Positions 1 through 8,952 of a DNA stretch of 64,000 nt are shown here, in pieces. Both the position numbers and the translations under genes were made by a program. Below the pieces are notes generated by a model. That model did no database searches and was not told the DNA's origin. It saw only the letters and a program-made list of their open reading frames with translations. Each line of letters opens with the position of its first letter. Positions within the stretch are counted from its first letter, which is position 1. The stretch comes from Pseudonocardia acidicola (GTDB lineage: Bacteria; Actinomycetota; Actinomycetes; Mycobacteriales; Pseudonocardiaceae): positions 1-64,000 of the forward strand of contig NZ_JAAXLA010000013.1 in the NCBI RefSeq assembly GCF_012911935.1, in the 5' to 3' direction.

Positions 1-72
1 CGCATCGTCACCGCACAGCCCGCCTCGGCCGACGGCGAGCCGACCACGCCAACCGAGGCACTGACCGCATAA
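1..72 (+). CDS. 3' end of an unidentified protein (partial)
   Basis: An open frame enters from the left edge and stops at TAA (70-72) after 23 codons. The visible tail is rich in Ala, Pro, Thr and Glu, typical of a disordered C-terminus. No domain is visible, so no function can be given. The only support is the uninterrupted frame and actinobacterial codon choice. Confidence 0.4.
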   Translation, partial: RIVTAQPASADGEPTTPTEALTA

Positions 73-87
73 ACTCAACCAAGATCA

Positions 88-118
88 CGCGGAGTCGATC
101 TCATACACCAGCTCCGCG
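88..118 (+). terminator. Weak possible terminator hairpin
   Basis: A 7-bp inverted repeat (CGCGGAG at 88-94, CTCCGCG at 112-118) with a 17-nt loop follows the stop of the partial first gene. There is no T-tract and the loop is long, so this is only suggestive. Confidence 0.2.
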
Positions 119-161
119 GACGTGGCCCCCCGGTAGCCGGACATCTCTGGAAGGTGAGGTC

Positions 162-464
162 ATGGACGAATCCATGCGCAAGCTGGCGATGGCCCTCAGC
201 TGGTTACTGGCGAACGCATTGCTCCTGCTCAACGTGCTCGCCATGACGAAGATCCTTCTCGGTCTCGACACCGTGAAGATCGTCGTCGTCCTGTTCCTGT
301 GCCAGTTCTTCTTCGGACTGGTCTGGGGCGGGGTCGAGCGCGCGCAGCGAGAGCGCCGGGAGACCCAAGCAGAGCTTTTCGCCCTCGTGGGGCGCCATCG
401 CGGTGATCATCGGTCCATCGTCGTCGACCAGGATCCGCTGCCTCGCCGCGACGGCGCACCATGA
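162..464 (+). CDS. Small two-helix membrane protein, unknown function
   Basis: A 100-residue protein. An AAGGTGAGG ribosome site sits directly before the ATG at 162; a second in-frame ATG lies four codons later. Residues about 8-30 and 38-56 are strongly hydrophobic and look like two membrane helices (first WLLANALLLLNVLAM, second IVVVLFLCQFFFGLVWGG). They are followed by a charged Arg/Glu-rich stretch, then a low-complexity basic tail. I do not recognise the family. The membrane segments and ribosome site make it likely to be real, but the last 30 residues could be read-through into decayed DNA. Confidence 0.55.
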   Translation: MDESMRKLAMALSWLLANALLLLNVLAMTKILLGLDTVKIVVVLFLCQFFFGLVWGGVERAQRERRETQAELFALVGRHRGDHRSIVVDQDPLPRRDGAP

Positions 465-1328
465 CCGCGGCCCGATAGGCACTGCTCTTCCCTGTCCGGA
501 CAGGTCGGTCCGAGCAGTCCTCCGGCCGCCTTGCGGCAAGTCGCCGAGACGATCGAGGCTTTGCCACTTCCCGTCCCAAGGCCGATCGCCTTGCCACGCG
601 CGGCCACGCAGCCCTGCCGCTCCCCGAGGGGCGAAGCCGGCATCGATCCATGCTCTTCCACCCGACGCCGGGATCGGTCGACATCGCTGTCGAGATCCCC
701 GGCGGATCCGTCGTCGCAGGGACCTCGACCGAGGCCAGCCTGCGGAGCATGGCGCGTGACCACATCGCGGTGCAGGGCGCGACCGTCGAGCTGATGCGAA
801 CCGCGGCCTACCAGTTACCGCGAGGCAGCATGTACGGGGCAGGACTTCGAGCACCGCGACAACCTCGGGCAATACCGCAAGACCCTCGTCTGCTGACCGC
901 CGCGTCCGGCGCCGATCGGGATGGCCGGTCCTGTCGAGGGGGCCGGCCCGGGCCGGCGCCGGGCACCGAGGCGGCCCAGTGCCTCCGCCGGCCGGCCGGC
1001 ACCAGGCCAACGACCGCCGGAGGCAGTGGGGCTGCAGGTTCAGCGGGCCGAACTCAGGCAGGTGACCACGGTCGGATCCGCCGGGCCGGGAGCGGCCCGG
1101 CGGTCGGCGATCGCGTAGAGAGCCAGGACGCGGTTCGGTCGTCGCCTCGTGGTCCGGGTCGTGCTGGTCGTGAAACAGCCCGAGGGTGCAGTTGCGGGGA
1201 GCGGGCCCGCCCGGCCGGCGGCTACACCACGTTCACCGGAAGGGCCCGGGGGTCGCTCCGGGGGCCGGCGATGAGTCCTGCTACCCGCGACGGTCTGAAC
1301 AACCGTCAACCCAGGCAAGGAGGAGTTC
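465..1328. other. Gene-poor decayed stretch
   Basis: About 860 bp lie between the small membrane protein and the VOC gene. The long frames on both strands are mostly Arg/Pro/Gly-rich translations with no domain, as expected from GC-rich non-coding DNA. The only protein-like signal is the fragment at 650-896. I see no promoter or RNA gene here. Confidence 0.4.
650..896 (+). pseudogene. Possible frameshifted protein remnant
   Basis: From the ATG at 650 about 60 residues look protein-like (for example DIAVEIPGGSVVAG and HIAVQGATVELMRTAAYQL). The sequence then degenerates, while another frame continues plausibly as GQDFEHRDNLGQYRKTLVC and stops at 894-896. A frameshift near 830 would join the two. 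I cannot assign a family; it is read as a remnant because both pieces have balanced composition unlike the surrounding Arg-rich noise. Confidence 0.3.
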
Positions 1329-1724
1329 ATGAGCAGCACCACGACCGCGGGCGTCAGCAAGATCGCCAACGTCATCGTCCTCGTCGAGGACGTGGACCGG
1401 GCGATCGAGTTCTACACGGCGAGGCTCGGACTGGAGAAGCGCTCCGACGTTCCCTTCGGCGGCGACTACCGCTGGGTCGAGGTCGCCCCGGCCGGCGCCG
1501 ACACCGTGATCGCGCTGTGCCCGCCGGGGCCGGACGGGCAGGTCGGCGGTCGGCAGACCGGGATCAGCTTGCAGACCGATGACATCGACGCCTACCACGC
1601 ACAACTGAAGGCAGGGGGCGTCGACGTCGACGCCGAGGTCAGCCGGATGGGAGGTCCTGTCCCACCGCTGTTCTGGTTGCGTGATCCGGAGGCCAACACG
1701 CTGATGGTGGTCGAGGTCCGCTGA
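1329..1724 (+). CDS. VOC (glyoxalase/bleomycin-resistance) family protein
   Basis: A 131-residue single-domain protein of the vicinal oxygen chelate fold. It begins with the typical first beta-alpha unit (ANVIVLVEDVDRAIEFYTARLGL) and ends with the family signature FWLRDPEANTLMVVE. A strong AGGAGG ribosome site precedes the ATG. Such proteins are metal-dependent lyases, dioxygenases or binding and resistance proteins; the substrate cannot be told from sequence. It stands alone between decayed DNA on both sides, so no operon context helps. Family assignment is firm, function unknown. Confidence 0.85.
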   Translation: MSSTTTAGVSKIANVIVLVEDVDRAIEFYTARLGLEKRSDVPFGGDYRWVEVAPAGADTVIALCPPGPDGQVGGRQTGISLQTDDIDAYHAQLKAGGVDVDAEVSRMGGPVPPLFWLRDPEANTLMVVEVR

Positions 1725-1771
1725 GACGAACCCGCCCGAGGCGAGCGGCGGCACCGGCGGCACGTTCAGCT

Positions 1772-2075
1772 TCAGTGAGAAGTGTTCAACAGGGCTGAGG
1801 GCTGACGGCCGTCGGTTCCGTCGACGGGCATGCTCGTGCCGGCATCGGCCAGTAGGTCGATGCCGGTGTTGCGGGCGGTGGCGCGGCGACGGGGTCGGTG
1901 AAGAGCGTGAACAGCGCTGTGGCCGGATCGCCGTCGCGGGCGAGCTGATCGGCTTCCTCGCGAAGCTGGAGGAGCAGCTCCTTCAGGATGGCCCGGAGCA
2001 GCACCTGCTCGGTGGGAAGTGGCGCAGAGGTCTCGGCCAAGCGGATACGCAACCGCGACGCCGGTGAGCTCAGGG
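1772..2075 (-). pseudogene. TetR-family regulator fragment, frameshifted
   Basis: On the minus strand residues read PLPTEQVLLRAILKELLLQL then REEADQLARDGDPATALFTLFT, which matches the region after the HTH in TetR repressors (usual form: FPTK-EALLRAILKEL...DPATALFTFF). The frame then turns into Pro/Ala-rich sequence, while the neighbouring frame resumes with RNTGIDLLADAGTSMPVDGTD and stops at 1772-1774. The N-terminal HTH is missing. This is therefore a TetR remnant with at least one frameshift and a 5' deletion. The match is by recall of the family pattern. Confidence 0.45.
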
Positions 2076-2142
2076 CCGAACTGGCTCGGCTGATCACGGA
2101 GTTGGAGGGCGGGAGGGACGAGTCCAGCCCGCCAGGGCGTTC

Positions 2143-2523
2143 GTGACCGATCTGACGGGTGAGGGAGTCCGCGTTCTCCTGATCGGGACCGGCACCCATA
2201 CCGGTCCGACGTTGTCCTCGGTACCGGCGGTCGCCCCCACCCTCGAGGCCCGGCGACGCAGCTTCACCGAACGGTGCGGCGTCAGTTCGGACAAGGTGCA
2301 CGTCCTGCCGGATCCGTCCGACGCACGGACGATGGCGGCGGCGATCAGCGAGGAAGCGGTCCTGGCCCGGACCACGCCGATGGTGTACTTCGAGGGCCAC
2401 GGGCTGCTCGGCCCTGGTAACGAGCTGTACCCGGCGACGAGCAGCCCGGACAAGCTGACGCCGGGCATGGCCGCCCTCCAGGCGTTGGCGTCGTCCGCCG
2501 CGGCTGACCGGATGCCTCACTGA
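2143..2523 (+). pseudogene. Truncated caspase-like protease (EACC1-associated type)
   Basis: From GTG 2143 the 126-residue product begins with the p20-like start of actinobacterial caspase-family proteins (VRVLLIGTGTH, then VPAVAPTLEARRRSF). It carries the catalytic-His segment as MVYFEGHGLLGPG. The catalytic Cys block expected about 50 residues later is absent: after DKLTPGMAALQAL the sequence turns random and stops. Full-length relatives sit in conflict-type systems together with EACC1 and VMAP proteins, none of which is seen here. It is read as a dead remnant of such a system. Start choice is uncertain because no clear ribosome site is present. Confidence 0.5.
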
Positions 2524-2667
2524 ACCTGAGCAGTTCCGGGTGTCCCGATCTCTTCGCGACAGCGGGCGCACGATCTGAGCCCAGGGCTCACGAGCCCAGC
2601 CGACGACAGTGCTGACCCGCCGGCCGCTGCCGGCACCCAGCCTCCCACAACAGTCCCGGCAAGCCCA

Positions 2668-3612
2668 TCAGCCGAGCGCGACGTCGGTGGACCGCGACTC
2701 GGCGGCATCCAGCGCGGCCATGGCGGTGTCGTCGAGTTCGATCGTTCCGGCAGCGACGTTCGCCTCGAGGTGGGCGGGGCTCGCGGTGCCCGGGATGAGC
2801 AGCACGTTCGGGGCGCGGTGCAGCAGCCAGGCCAGGCCGACCTGCGACGGGGTGCAGCCGAGGGACCGCGCGGCGACGCGGACGGCCGGATCGTCGGCCA
2901 CCTTCGGCATGCCGGGGAAGGCGCCGCCGAGCGGGAAGAACGGCATCCACGCGATTCCTTGGCCGGTGCAGAGCCGGAGCATCTCCTCGTCTCCGCGCGA
3001 GACCAGGCTGTAGGCGTTCTGGACGCAGGCGACGCCGGCCGGGATTGCCCGGCGCAGCCCGTCCGGGGTGACGCTGCTCAGGCCGAGCGCGCCGATCTTG
3101 CCCTCGTCCCGCAGCGCGGTCATCACCGCGAGCTGGTCGTCGAGGTCGACCACCTGGTCACCCTCGGCCCGCAGGCCAGGCCCGGTGTCCAGGCGGCGCA
3201 GATTCACCACCGGGATCTGGTCGAGGCCGAGGCTCTTGAGGTTGTCCTCGACGCTCGCCCGCAGCTGCTCGGGCCGCTGTGCGGGCCGGAGCGGGATGGG
3301 GCCGCCGGGGTCGGGGTCAGCACCGACCTTGCTGACGACCACGACGCCGTCCCCGGGGCGGAACGCGTCGCGGATGACACCGTTGACGAAACCGTCGCCG
3401 TAGAACTGGGCCGTGTCGACGTGGTCGACGCCGAGCTCCACCGCGCGGCGCAGGAGGACGATCGCGGCGTCGCGGTCGGCGTGCAGGCGCTCCAGCTGCA
3501 TCGCGCCGTAGCCGATGCGGGAAACCGTCAGGCCGCCGAGTTGTCCGGCGCCGCCGGCCCGCGGGGCGCCGGTCGCCGTGTCGTTCGGGGCGGGCGTGGT
3601 GTTCGAGGTCAT
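2668..3612 (-). CDS. Aldo/keto reductase
   Basis: A 314-residue NADPH-dependent oxidoreductase of the AKR TIM-barrel fold. Asp66, Tyr71 (DTAQFYGDG) and Lys95 (VVSKVG) of the catalytic tetrad are present. The usual His (LHRPD) is replaced by Arg139 in VVNLRRLD. The C-terminal cofactor segment (IPGTASPAHLEAN) is intact. It is divergent from the TetR gene at 3698, with two matching palindromes between them, so it is very probably the target of that regulator. The physiological substrate, probably an aldehyde or ketone, is unknown. Confidence 0.88.
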   Translation of the reverse strand: MTSNTTPAPNDTATGAPRAGGAGQLGGLTVSRIGYGAMQLERLHADRDAAIVLLRRAVELGVDHVDTAQFYGDGFVNGVIRDAFRPGDGVVVVSKVGADPDPGGPIPLRPAQRPEQLRASVEDNLKSLGLDQIPVVNLRRLDTGPGLRAEGDQVVDLDDQLAVMTALRDEGKIGALGLSSVTPDGLRRAIPAGVACVQNAYSLVSRGDEEMLRLCTGQGIAWMPFFPLGGAFPGMPKVADDPAVRVAARSLGCTPSQVGLAWLLHRAPNVLLIPGTASPAHLEANVAAGTIELDDTAMAALDAAESRSTDVALG

Positions 3613-3644
3613 GGGGGCCCATCCTCATGAGACGATGAGATAAG

Positions 3645-3695
3645 CGGAGGCTCCTCCGGTCCACGAAAGTAGCACTCTTATCGGAGGTTCCTCCG
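3645..3695. promoter_or_regulatory. Paired TetR-type operators in the divergent promoter
   Basis: Two near-identical inverted repeats, CGGAGG-CT-CCTCCG (3645-3658) and CGGAGG-TT-CCTCCG (3682-3695), are 37 bp apart centre to centre, between the AKR and TetR genes. The second contains the GGAGG that serves as ribosome site for the TTG start at 3698. Duplicate palindromes in such a position are typical for autoregulated TetR pairs. Confidence 0.6.
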
Positions 3696-3697
3696 CT

Positions 3698-4375
3698 TTG
3701 AAGCCCGCCAACCCGACATCTCCCGGAACGAACCCCGGGGCGAAGCCGCGCGGCGCCCGTGCGCCCCGCGCCGACGCGCTGCGCAACCGCGACAAGCTCG
3801 TCCAGGTCGCCCGGGCCGCGTTCGCGGCCACAGACGACACCGTCTCGCTCGAAGGCATCGCCCGCGAGGCAGGCGTCGGGATCGGCACGCTGTACCGCCA
3901 CTTCCCGACCCGCGAGGCCCTGGTGGAGGCCGTGTACGCCGCCGAACTGGACGACGTCACCGGCAGCGTTCCCGCCCTGCTCCAGGAGTTCCCGCCGGCG
4001 GCGGCGCTCCGGGTGTGGATGGAGCGTTACGCCGCGTTCATCGCGACGAAGCGCGGGATGGTCGACACGCTTCGCGCCGGCTGGACCTCGGGGCGGATCG
4101 CCACACCGACCACGCGGGAACGCATCACCGCCGCGATCGGCACGATCCTCGCGAGCGGAGCCGAAGCGGGCTCGCTCCGCGCCGACGTCGACCCGGAGGA
4201 CGTCACCGCGATACTGCTGGGAGTCTTCCTCACCACCGCGGCCAGCGACACCCCGGAGCAGGCCGGACGGCTGCTCGACCTCGTCGTGGACGCGCTGCGG
4301 CCGAAGACGGCCGGCCGGTCCCAGCCCACGACAGCGGCCGGCGGCGGGTTCCGTGGCGGCGGCGCGGGTAGCTGA
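3698..4375 (+). CDS. TetR-family transcriptional regulator
   Basis: A 225-residue repressor. The N-terminal HTH covers about residues 30-75 (LEGIAREAGVGIGTLYRHFP). The C-terminal ligand domain follows, with a low-complexity Gly/Arg tail. I chose TTG 3698 because GGAGG lies 10 nt upstream inside the operator and no better ATG/GTG precedes the HTH. It is divergent from the aldo/keto reductase and probably represses both. The ligand is unknown; a reactive carbonyl or xenobiotic would fit the neighbour. Confidence 0.85.
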   Translation: MKPANPTSPGTNPGAKPRGARAPRADALRNRDKLVQVARAAFAATDDTVSLEGIAREAGVGIGTLYRHFPTREALVEAVYAAELDDVTGSVPALLQEFPPAAALRVWMERYAAFIATKRGMVDTLRAGWTSGRIATPTTRERITAAIGTILASGAEAGSLRADVDPEDVTAILLGVFLTTAASDTPEQAGRLLDLVVDALRPKTAGRSQPTTAAGGGFRGGGAGS

Positions 4376-4444
4376 CGATCACCGCGACATCTCCTCGGGA
4401 ACCCGCGTGACGACGGCCCTGGGCTCAGCGCCGGGGTCGGCGGT

Positions 4445-5050
4445 TCAGCCGGTGGACGCTGCTCCCGTGCTGCGATCCGTGGTGGGAGCGGGGCTCGTTG
4501 CCACCGCTGGAGTGGCCGGGTTGTCTGCCGGCACGGCCTGCCGGGCTGCGATCGCGCGGCGCCGACGCCGAACGAGCACCGCCGAGAGCACTGAGGACAC
4601 CAGCAACCCGGCTCCCGCCATCCATGGCCGGTTCAGCCGGTTCCGCAGCGCCGCGTCCAGAGACCAGTCCCCCGGCCCGGTCAGGGACAGCGCAGCCGAC
4701 GACAGGCCGAGCAGGGCCGGGTACTCGTATCCGCCATCGGCGGCGAAGAAGCCGTTGGGGGCGTGTACCGATGCGGCCGCGATCATGGTGCCCGCCGCGA
4801 CCGAGCCGGCGGCCGGAGTGGCCAGCCCGAGCGCGATCAGGGTGCCCCCACCCGCCTCGGCGACCCCCGCGGCCATCGCGTTGACGCGACCCGGCTGGAA
4901 CCCCATCTGGTCGAAGGCGCCCGCGGTTCCCTCGATCCCATGGCCACCGAACCACCCGAACAGCTTCTGCGCACCGTGGGCGAACAGCACTCCCCCGACG
5001 CCGGCGCGCAGCGTGAGCAGGCCGAGATTCTGCGCTGGCGTGAACCCCAT
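4445..5050 (-). CDS. DoxX family membrane protein
   Basis: A 201-residue integral membrane protein of the DoxX family. The signature LRAGVGGVLFAHGAQKLFGWFGG is at the N-terminus; several hydrophobic helices follow (ALGLATPAAGSVAAGTMIAA, LLGLSSAALSL, GLLVSSVLSAVLV), and a disordered Ala/Thr/Pro tail closes it. The start at 5050 is preferred over an upstream ATG at 5080 because GGGAG precedes it. DoxX proteins are linked to redox homeostasis and thiosulfate or quinone chemistry, but this copy has no informative partner. It converges with the TetR gene. Confidence 0.82.
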   Translation of the reverse strand: MGFTPAQNLGLLTLRAGVGGVLFAHGAQKLFGWFGGHGIEGTAGAFDQMGFQPGRVNAMAAGVAEAGGGTLIALGLATPAAGSVAAGTMIAAASVHAPNGFFAADGGYEYPALLGLSSAALSLTGPGDWSLDAALRNRLNRPWMAGAGLLVSSVLSAVLVRRRRRAIAARQAVPADNPATPAVATSPAPTTDRSTGAASTG

Positions 5051-5407
5051 GGGTGACTCCCTTCCCCGACGCTTCGCCATGCGGGATGCCCATGCCGCAA
5101 GCGTTCATGCGTCCGCGCCTGCCGCTCCCTCGTGGATCACCGGACCCGCGTCCGGTCCCGGCCGCGCAGCCGCCTCCCGCGGCGTCAGCAGGTACGCCGT
5201 GGGATCGGCCACCTGACAGCGGTCGGCCCCCGCCCATGTCAACCAGGCGTCCTACACCGCATCCTCGGCATCGGTTGCGGGTGCCGAGGATGCGGTGGCC
5301 GCGCAACCGGCCTCTCGCCCGCGGCGACTGCCCTCAACGGTCCGAGCACTGTGCCCCGCTTTCTCCCCTGGGTATCTTCCACTCGGGCGAACAGGAGGTC
5401 GGATGCC
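5051..5407. other. Divergent intergenic region with a large hairpin
   Basis: This 357-bp gap separates doxX (minus) from devR (plus). It holds the 16-bp inverted repeat described separately and the AGGAGG ribosome site of devR (5393-5398). I see no coding signal and no GGGAC-type palindrome here. Confidence 0.5.
5255..5297. repeat. Perfect 16-bp inverted repeat upstream of devR
   Basis: CACCGCATCCTCGGCA (5255-5270) is exactly complementary to TGCCGAGGATGCGGTG (5282-5297), with an 11-nt loop. It lies 110 bp before devR and more than 200 bp before doxX, which is transcribed the other way, so it cannot terminate either gene. It could be an RNA hairpin in the devR leader, an operator, or a terminator left from a lost gene. 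Confidence 0.55.
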
Positions 5408-6070
5408 ATGACCATCTCGGTTTTTCTGCTCGACGACCACGAGGTCGTGCGGCGCGGCATCGCGCAACTGCTGGAGACCCAGGACGACATCGAGGTGGTC
5501 GGCGAAGCCGGTACCGCGGCACAGGCGTTGGCCCGGATCCCCGCGCTGCGCCCGGACGTGGCGATCCTGGATGTCCGGCTGCCCGACGGCGAGGGCGTGG
5601 CGGTGTGCCGGGAAGTACGGTCCGCGGTGGACCCGGCCCCGGCCTGCCTGATGCTGACCTCGTACTCCGACGACGAAGCACTGTTCGGAGCGATCATGGC
5701 CGGCGCGTCGGGGTACCTGCTCAAGCAGGTCGCCGGGGTGGATCTGATCGGAGCGGTGCGCACCGTCGCCGGCGGCGGGTCGCTGCTGGATCCGAGGGCC
5801 ACAGCGCAGGTGATGGAGCGGCTGCGAAAGGGTGACGAACCCGTCGACCCGCGGTACGCCTCGCTGACGCCACAGGAACAGCGCATCCTGGATCTGATCG
5901 CCGACGGGCTGACGAACCGGCAGATCGGTGCCGAGATGTACCTGGCGGAGAAGACGGTGAAGAACTACGTGTCGTCGCTGTTGCGCAAGCTCGGCTTCGC
6001 CCGCCGCACCGAGGCCGCGGTCTACGCCACCGAACGGCGGCATGCGGAGGGCCGGCCCGGCCCGGCGTGA
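5408..6070 (+). CDS. devR: NarL/FixJ-family response regulator, DevR/DosR-like
   Basis: A 220-residue two-component regulator. The receiver domain (residues 1-120) has the acidic pocket LLDDHE, phospho-acceptor Asp55 (AILDVRLPDG) and the conserved Lys of YLLKQ. The LuxR-type HTH (about 150-215) reads LTPQEQRILDLIADGLTNRQ followed by AEKTVKNYVSSLLRKLG, very like mycobacterial DosR. AGGAGG nine bases before ATG 5408 fixes the start. No kinase gene is adjacent; the DevS-like kinase at 27006 is the natural partner. It probably activates the genes carrying GGGAC-type palindromes in this window. Confidence 0.85.
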   Translation: MTISVFLLDDHEVVRRGIAQLLETQDDIEVVGEAGTAAQALARIPALRPDVAILDVRLPDGEGVAVCREVRSAVDPAPACLMLTSYSDDEALFGAIMAGASGYLLKQVAGVDLIGAVRTVAGGGSLLDPRATAQVMERLRKGDEPVDPRYASLTPQEQRILDLIADGLTNRQIGAEMYLAEKTVKNYVSSLLRKLGFARRTEAAVYATERRHAEGRPGPA

Positions 6071-6165
6071 GGTGACTTTCGGCCCGAGATGCACGGTTCC
6101 GGCGTCCGGGACGCTGACGGGGAGGGGGCTGCGACCGCCCTCGGACCCCTACCGAAGGAACCTCC

Positions 6166-6321
6166 ATGGTGTCGTCGACCTCGTCTCCGGCAGCCCGCCC
6201 CCGCCCGGGAACCCGGCACCTGCGCGGTCCCGCCCTCGGGCGGGGACTCCTGGTCGCGGTCATGGCCGGACACGGGCTGCTGTTCGTCCGGTTCACCGTG
6301 GACACAGCTGCCCACTGCTGA
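6166..6321 (+). CDS. Possible 51-aa single-helix peptide upstream of cydA
   Basis: ATG 6166 follows AAGGAA by a few bases and opens a 51-codon frame. It has a basic N-half and one hydrophobic stretch (GRGLLVAVMAGHGLLFVRF), so it could be a single-pass membrane peptide. Cytochrome bd oxidases can carry short subunits, but those lie downstream of cydB and have a different sequence. It is equally possible that this is chance coding in the leader. Confidence 0.25.
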   Translation: MVSSTSSPAARPRPGTRHLRGPALGRGLLVAVMAGHGLLFVRFTVDTAAHC

Positions 6322-6343
6322 GGGCCGCCGCACGCGCGGGATA

Positions 6344-6357
6344 GGGCCCGAAGTCCC
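6344..6357. promoter_or_regulatory. DosR-like palindrome upstream of cydA
   Basis: GGGCCCGAAGTCCC; reverse complement GGGACTTCGGGCCC. One half matches the DosR consensus half-site (AGTCCC) exactly. It is 164 bp before the cydA start codon, farther than the other candidate sites. Confidence 0.45.
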
Positions 6358-6521
6358 GGACCGGACCGGGCCCTCGGCGCCACCCGCACTGATCGACTTC
6401 CCGGTTCGAGGGGTCCCTCGGCCCTCCCGCGCGGCGACCCGCGACGCGACGCTGTGACGGCCGGGCCGCGCGGCGCCGAACGGGCGTACGCGGGTGGCCG
6501 GCGGACGCCGACGGAGGAGCA

Positions 6522-7922
6522 ATGAACCTCGACCTCGCACGGTGGCAGTTCGCCATCACCACCGTGTACCACTTCCTGTTCGTGCCGCTCACCATCGGGC
6601 TGTCCATGCTCGTCGCCGGCATGCAGACCGCGTGGGTCCGCACCGGGGACGACCGCTACCTGCGGATGACGAAGTTCTGGGGCAAGCTCTTCCTGATCAA
6701 CTTCGCGATGGGCGTGGTCACCGGCATCGTGCAGGAATTCCAGTTCGGGATGAACTGGAGCGCCTACAGCCGCTTCGTCGGGGACGTCTTCGGCGCCCCG
6801 CTGGCCATCGAGGGGCTGCTCGCGTTCTTCCTCGAGTCCACCTTCCTCGGACTGTGGATCTTCGGCTGGGACCGGCTGCCCAAGCGCGTGCACCTGGCCT
6901 GCATCTGGATGGCCTCGATCGGCACCGTGCTGTCGGCCTACTTCATCCTCGCGGCGAACTCCTGGATGCAGCACCCCGTCGGCTCGGTGGTCAACAGCGC
7001 CAGCGGCCGCGCGGAGCTGCGCGACTTCAGTGCCGTGCTCACCAATTCCACCGCGGTCGGCGCCTTCACGCACACGATCACCGCGTCCTTCGTCACCGCC
7101 GGGGTGTTCGTGATGGCGATCAGCGCCTGGCACCTCGGGCGCGGCCAGCACACCGAGGTGTTCCGCCCCTCGATGCGGCTCGCCCTGGCCACGGTGGTCA
7201 TCGCGACCATCGGCGTCCTCGTCACCGGCGACCTGCAGGCCCGGCTGATGACGGCACAGCAGCCGATGAAGATGGCCGCCGCGGAGGCGATCTACAACAC
7301 TTCCGGCCCCGCCTCGTTCTCGCTGTTCACCATCGGCAGCCTGGACGGTCGCGCCGAGGTGTATTCCATCCGCGTCCCCGGGCTGTTGTCGTTCCTGGCC
7401 CACGGAGACTTCAGCCAGCCGGTCGAGGGCATCAACAATGTGCAGGCCGCCGAGGTCGCGGCCTTCGGCCCCGGCGACTACACCCCCGCCATCCCGGTGA
7501 CCTACTGGACGTTCCGGTTCATGATCGGGTTCGGCCTGCTCGCCGGGTTGGTCGCGCTGGTCGGGCTGTGGCTGACCCGCCGCCGCGCCCGGCGCCCGGT
7601 CCCGCGCTGGTTCTTCGCCGCCGCCTTCGCGGCGCTGGTGCTCCCGTTCCTGGCCAACAGCGTGGGCTGGATCTTCACCGAGGTGGGCCGGCAGCCCTGG
7701 GTGGTCTACGGCACGCTGCGCACCGCCGACGGGGTCTCCCCCACCGTCACGTCCGGCACCGTACTCACCTCACTGATCGTGTTCACCCTGCTCTACGGGG
7801 CCCTCGCGATGATCGAAGTCATGCTGATGGCCCGCTACGCCGCTGCGGGGCCGCCACCACCCACCCCCACCGAACCGGCCGAGGACACCGGCGAGCCGCT
7901 GCCGCTGGCCGTCGCCTACTAG
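6522..7922 (+). CDS. cydA: Cytochrome bd quinol oxidase subunit I
   Basis: A 466-residue membrane protein that oxidises quinol and reduces oxygen to water at high affinity. The N-terminus (ARWQFAITTVYHFLFVPLTI) carries His17, the family's high-spin haem ligand position. The paired acidic helix FFLESTFLGLWIFGW and the short quinol loop (about residues 250-310) are present, followed by the C-terminal helices. Length is normal for the short-loop class. The ATG follows GAGGAG. It is the first gene of cydA-cydB-cydDC, 13 bp before cydB. Expression under low oxygen is likely, given the upstream GGGAC-type site. Confidence 0.96.
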   Translation: MNLDLARWQFAITTVYHFLFVPLTIGLSMLVAGMQTAWVRTGDDRYLRMTKFWGKLFLINFAMGVVTGIVQEFQFGMNWSAYSRFVGDVFGAPLAIEGLLAFFLESTFLGLWIFGWDRLPKRVHLACIWMASIGTVLSAYFILAANSWMQHPVGSVVNSASGRAELRDFSAVLTNSTAVGAFTHTITASFVTAGVFVMAISAWHLGRGQHTEVFRPSMRLALATVVIATIGVLVTGDLQARLMTAQQPMKMAAAEAIYNTSGPASFSLFTIGSLDGRAEVYSIRVPGLLSFLAHGDFSQPVEGINNVQAAEVAAFGPGDYTPAIPVTYWTFRFMIGFGLLAGLVALVGLWLTRRRARRPVPRWFFAAAFAALVLPFLANSVGWIFTEVGRQPWVVYGTLRTADGVSPTVTSGTVLTSLIVFTLLYGALAMIEVMLMARYAAAGPPPPTPTEPAEDTGEPLPLAVAY

Positions 7923-7935
7923 AAGGAGCCCGGAC

Positions 7936-8948
<1,013 letters not shown>

Positions 8949-8952
<4 letters not shown>

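Larger units (their letters stand above)
6071..6521. other. cyd promoter region
   Basis: This 451-bp gap precedes cydA. It contains a possible 51-codon reading frame (6166-6321), the DosR-like palindrome at 6344-6357, and a ribosome site (GAGGAG) just before cydA. Nothing else is recognisable. Confidence 0.45.
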
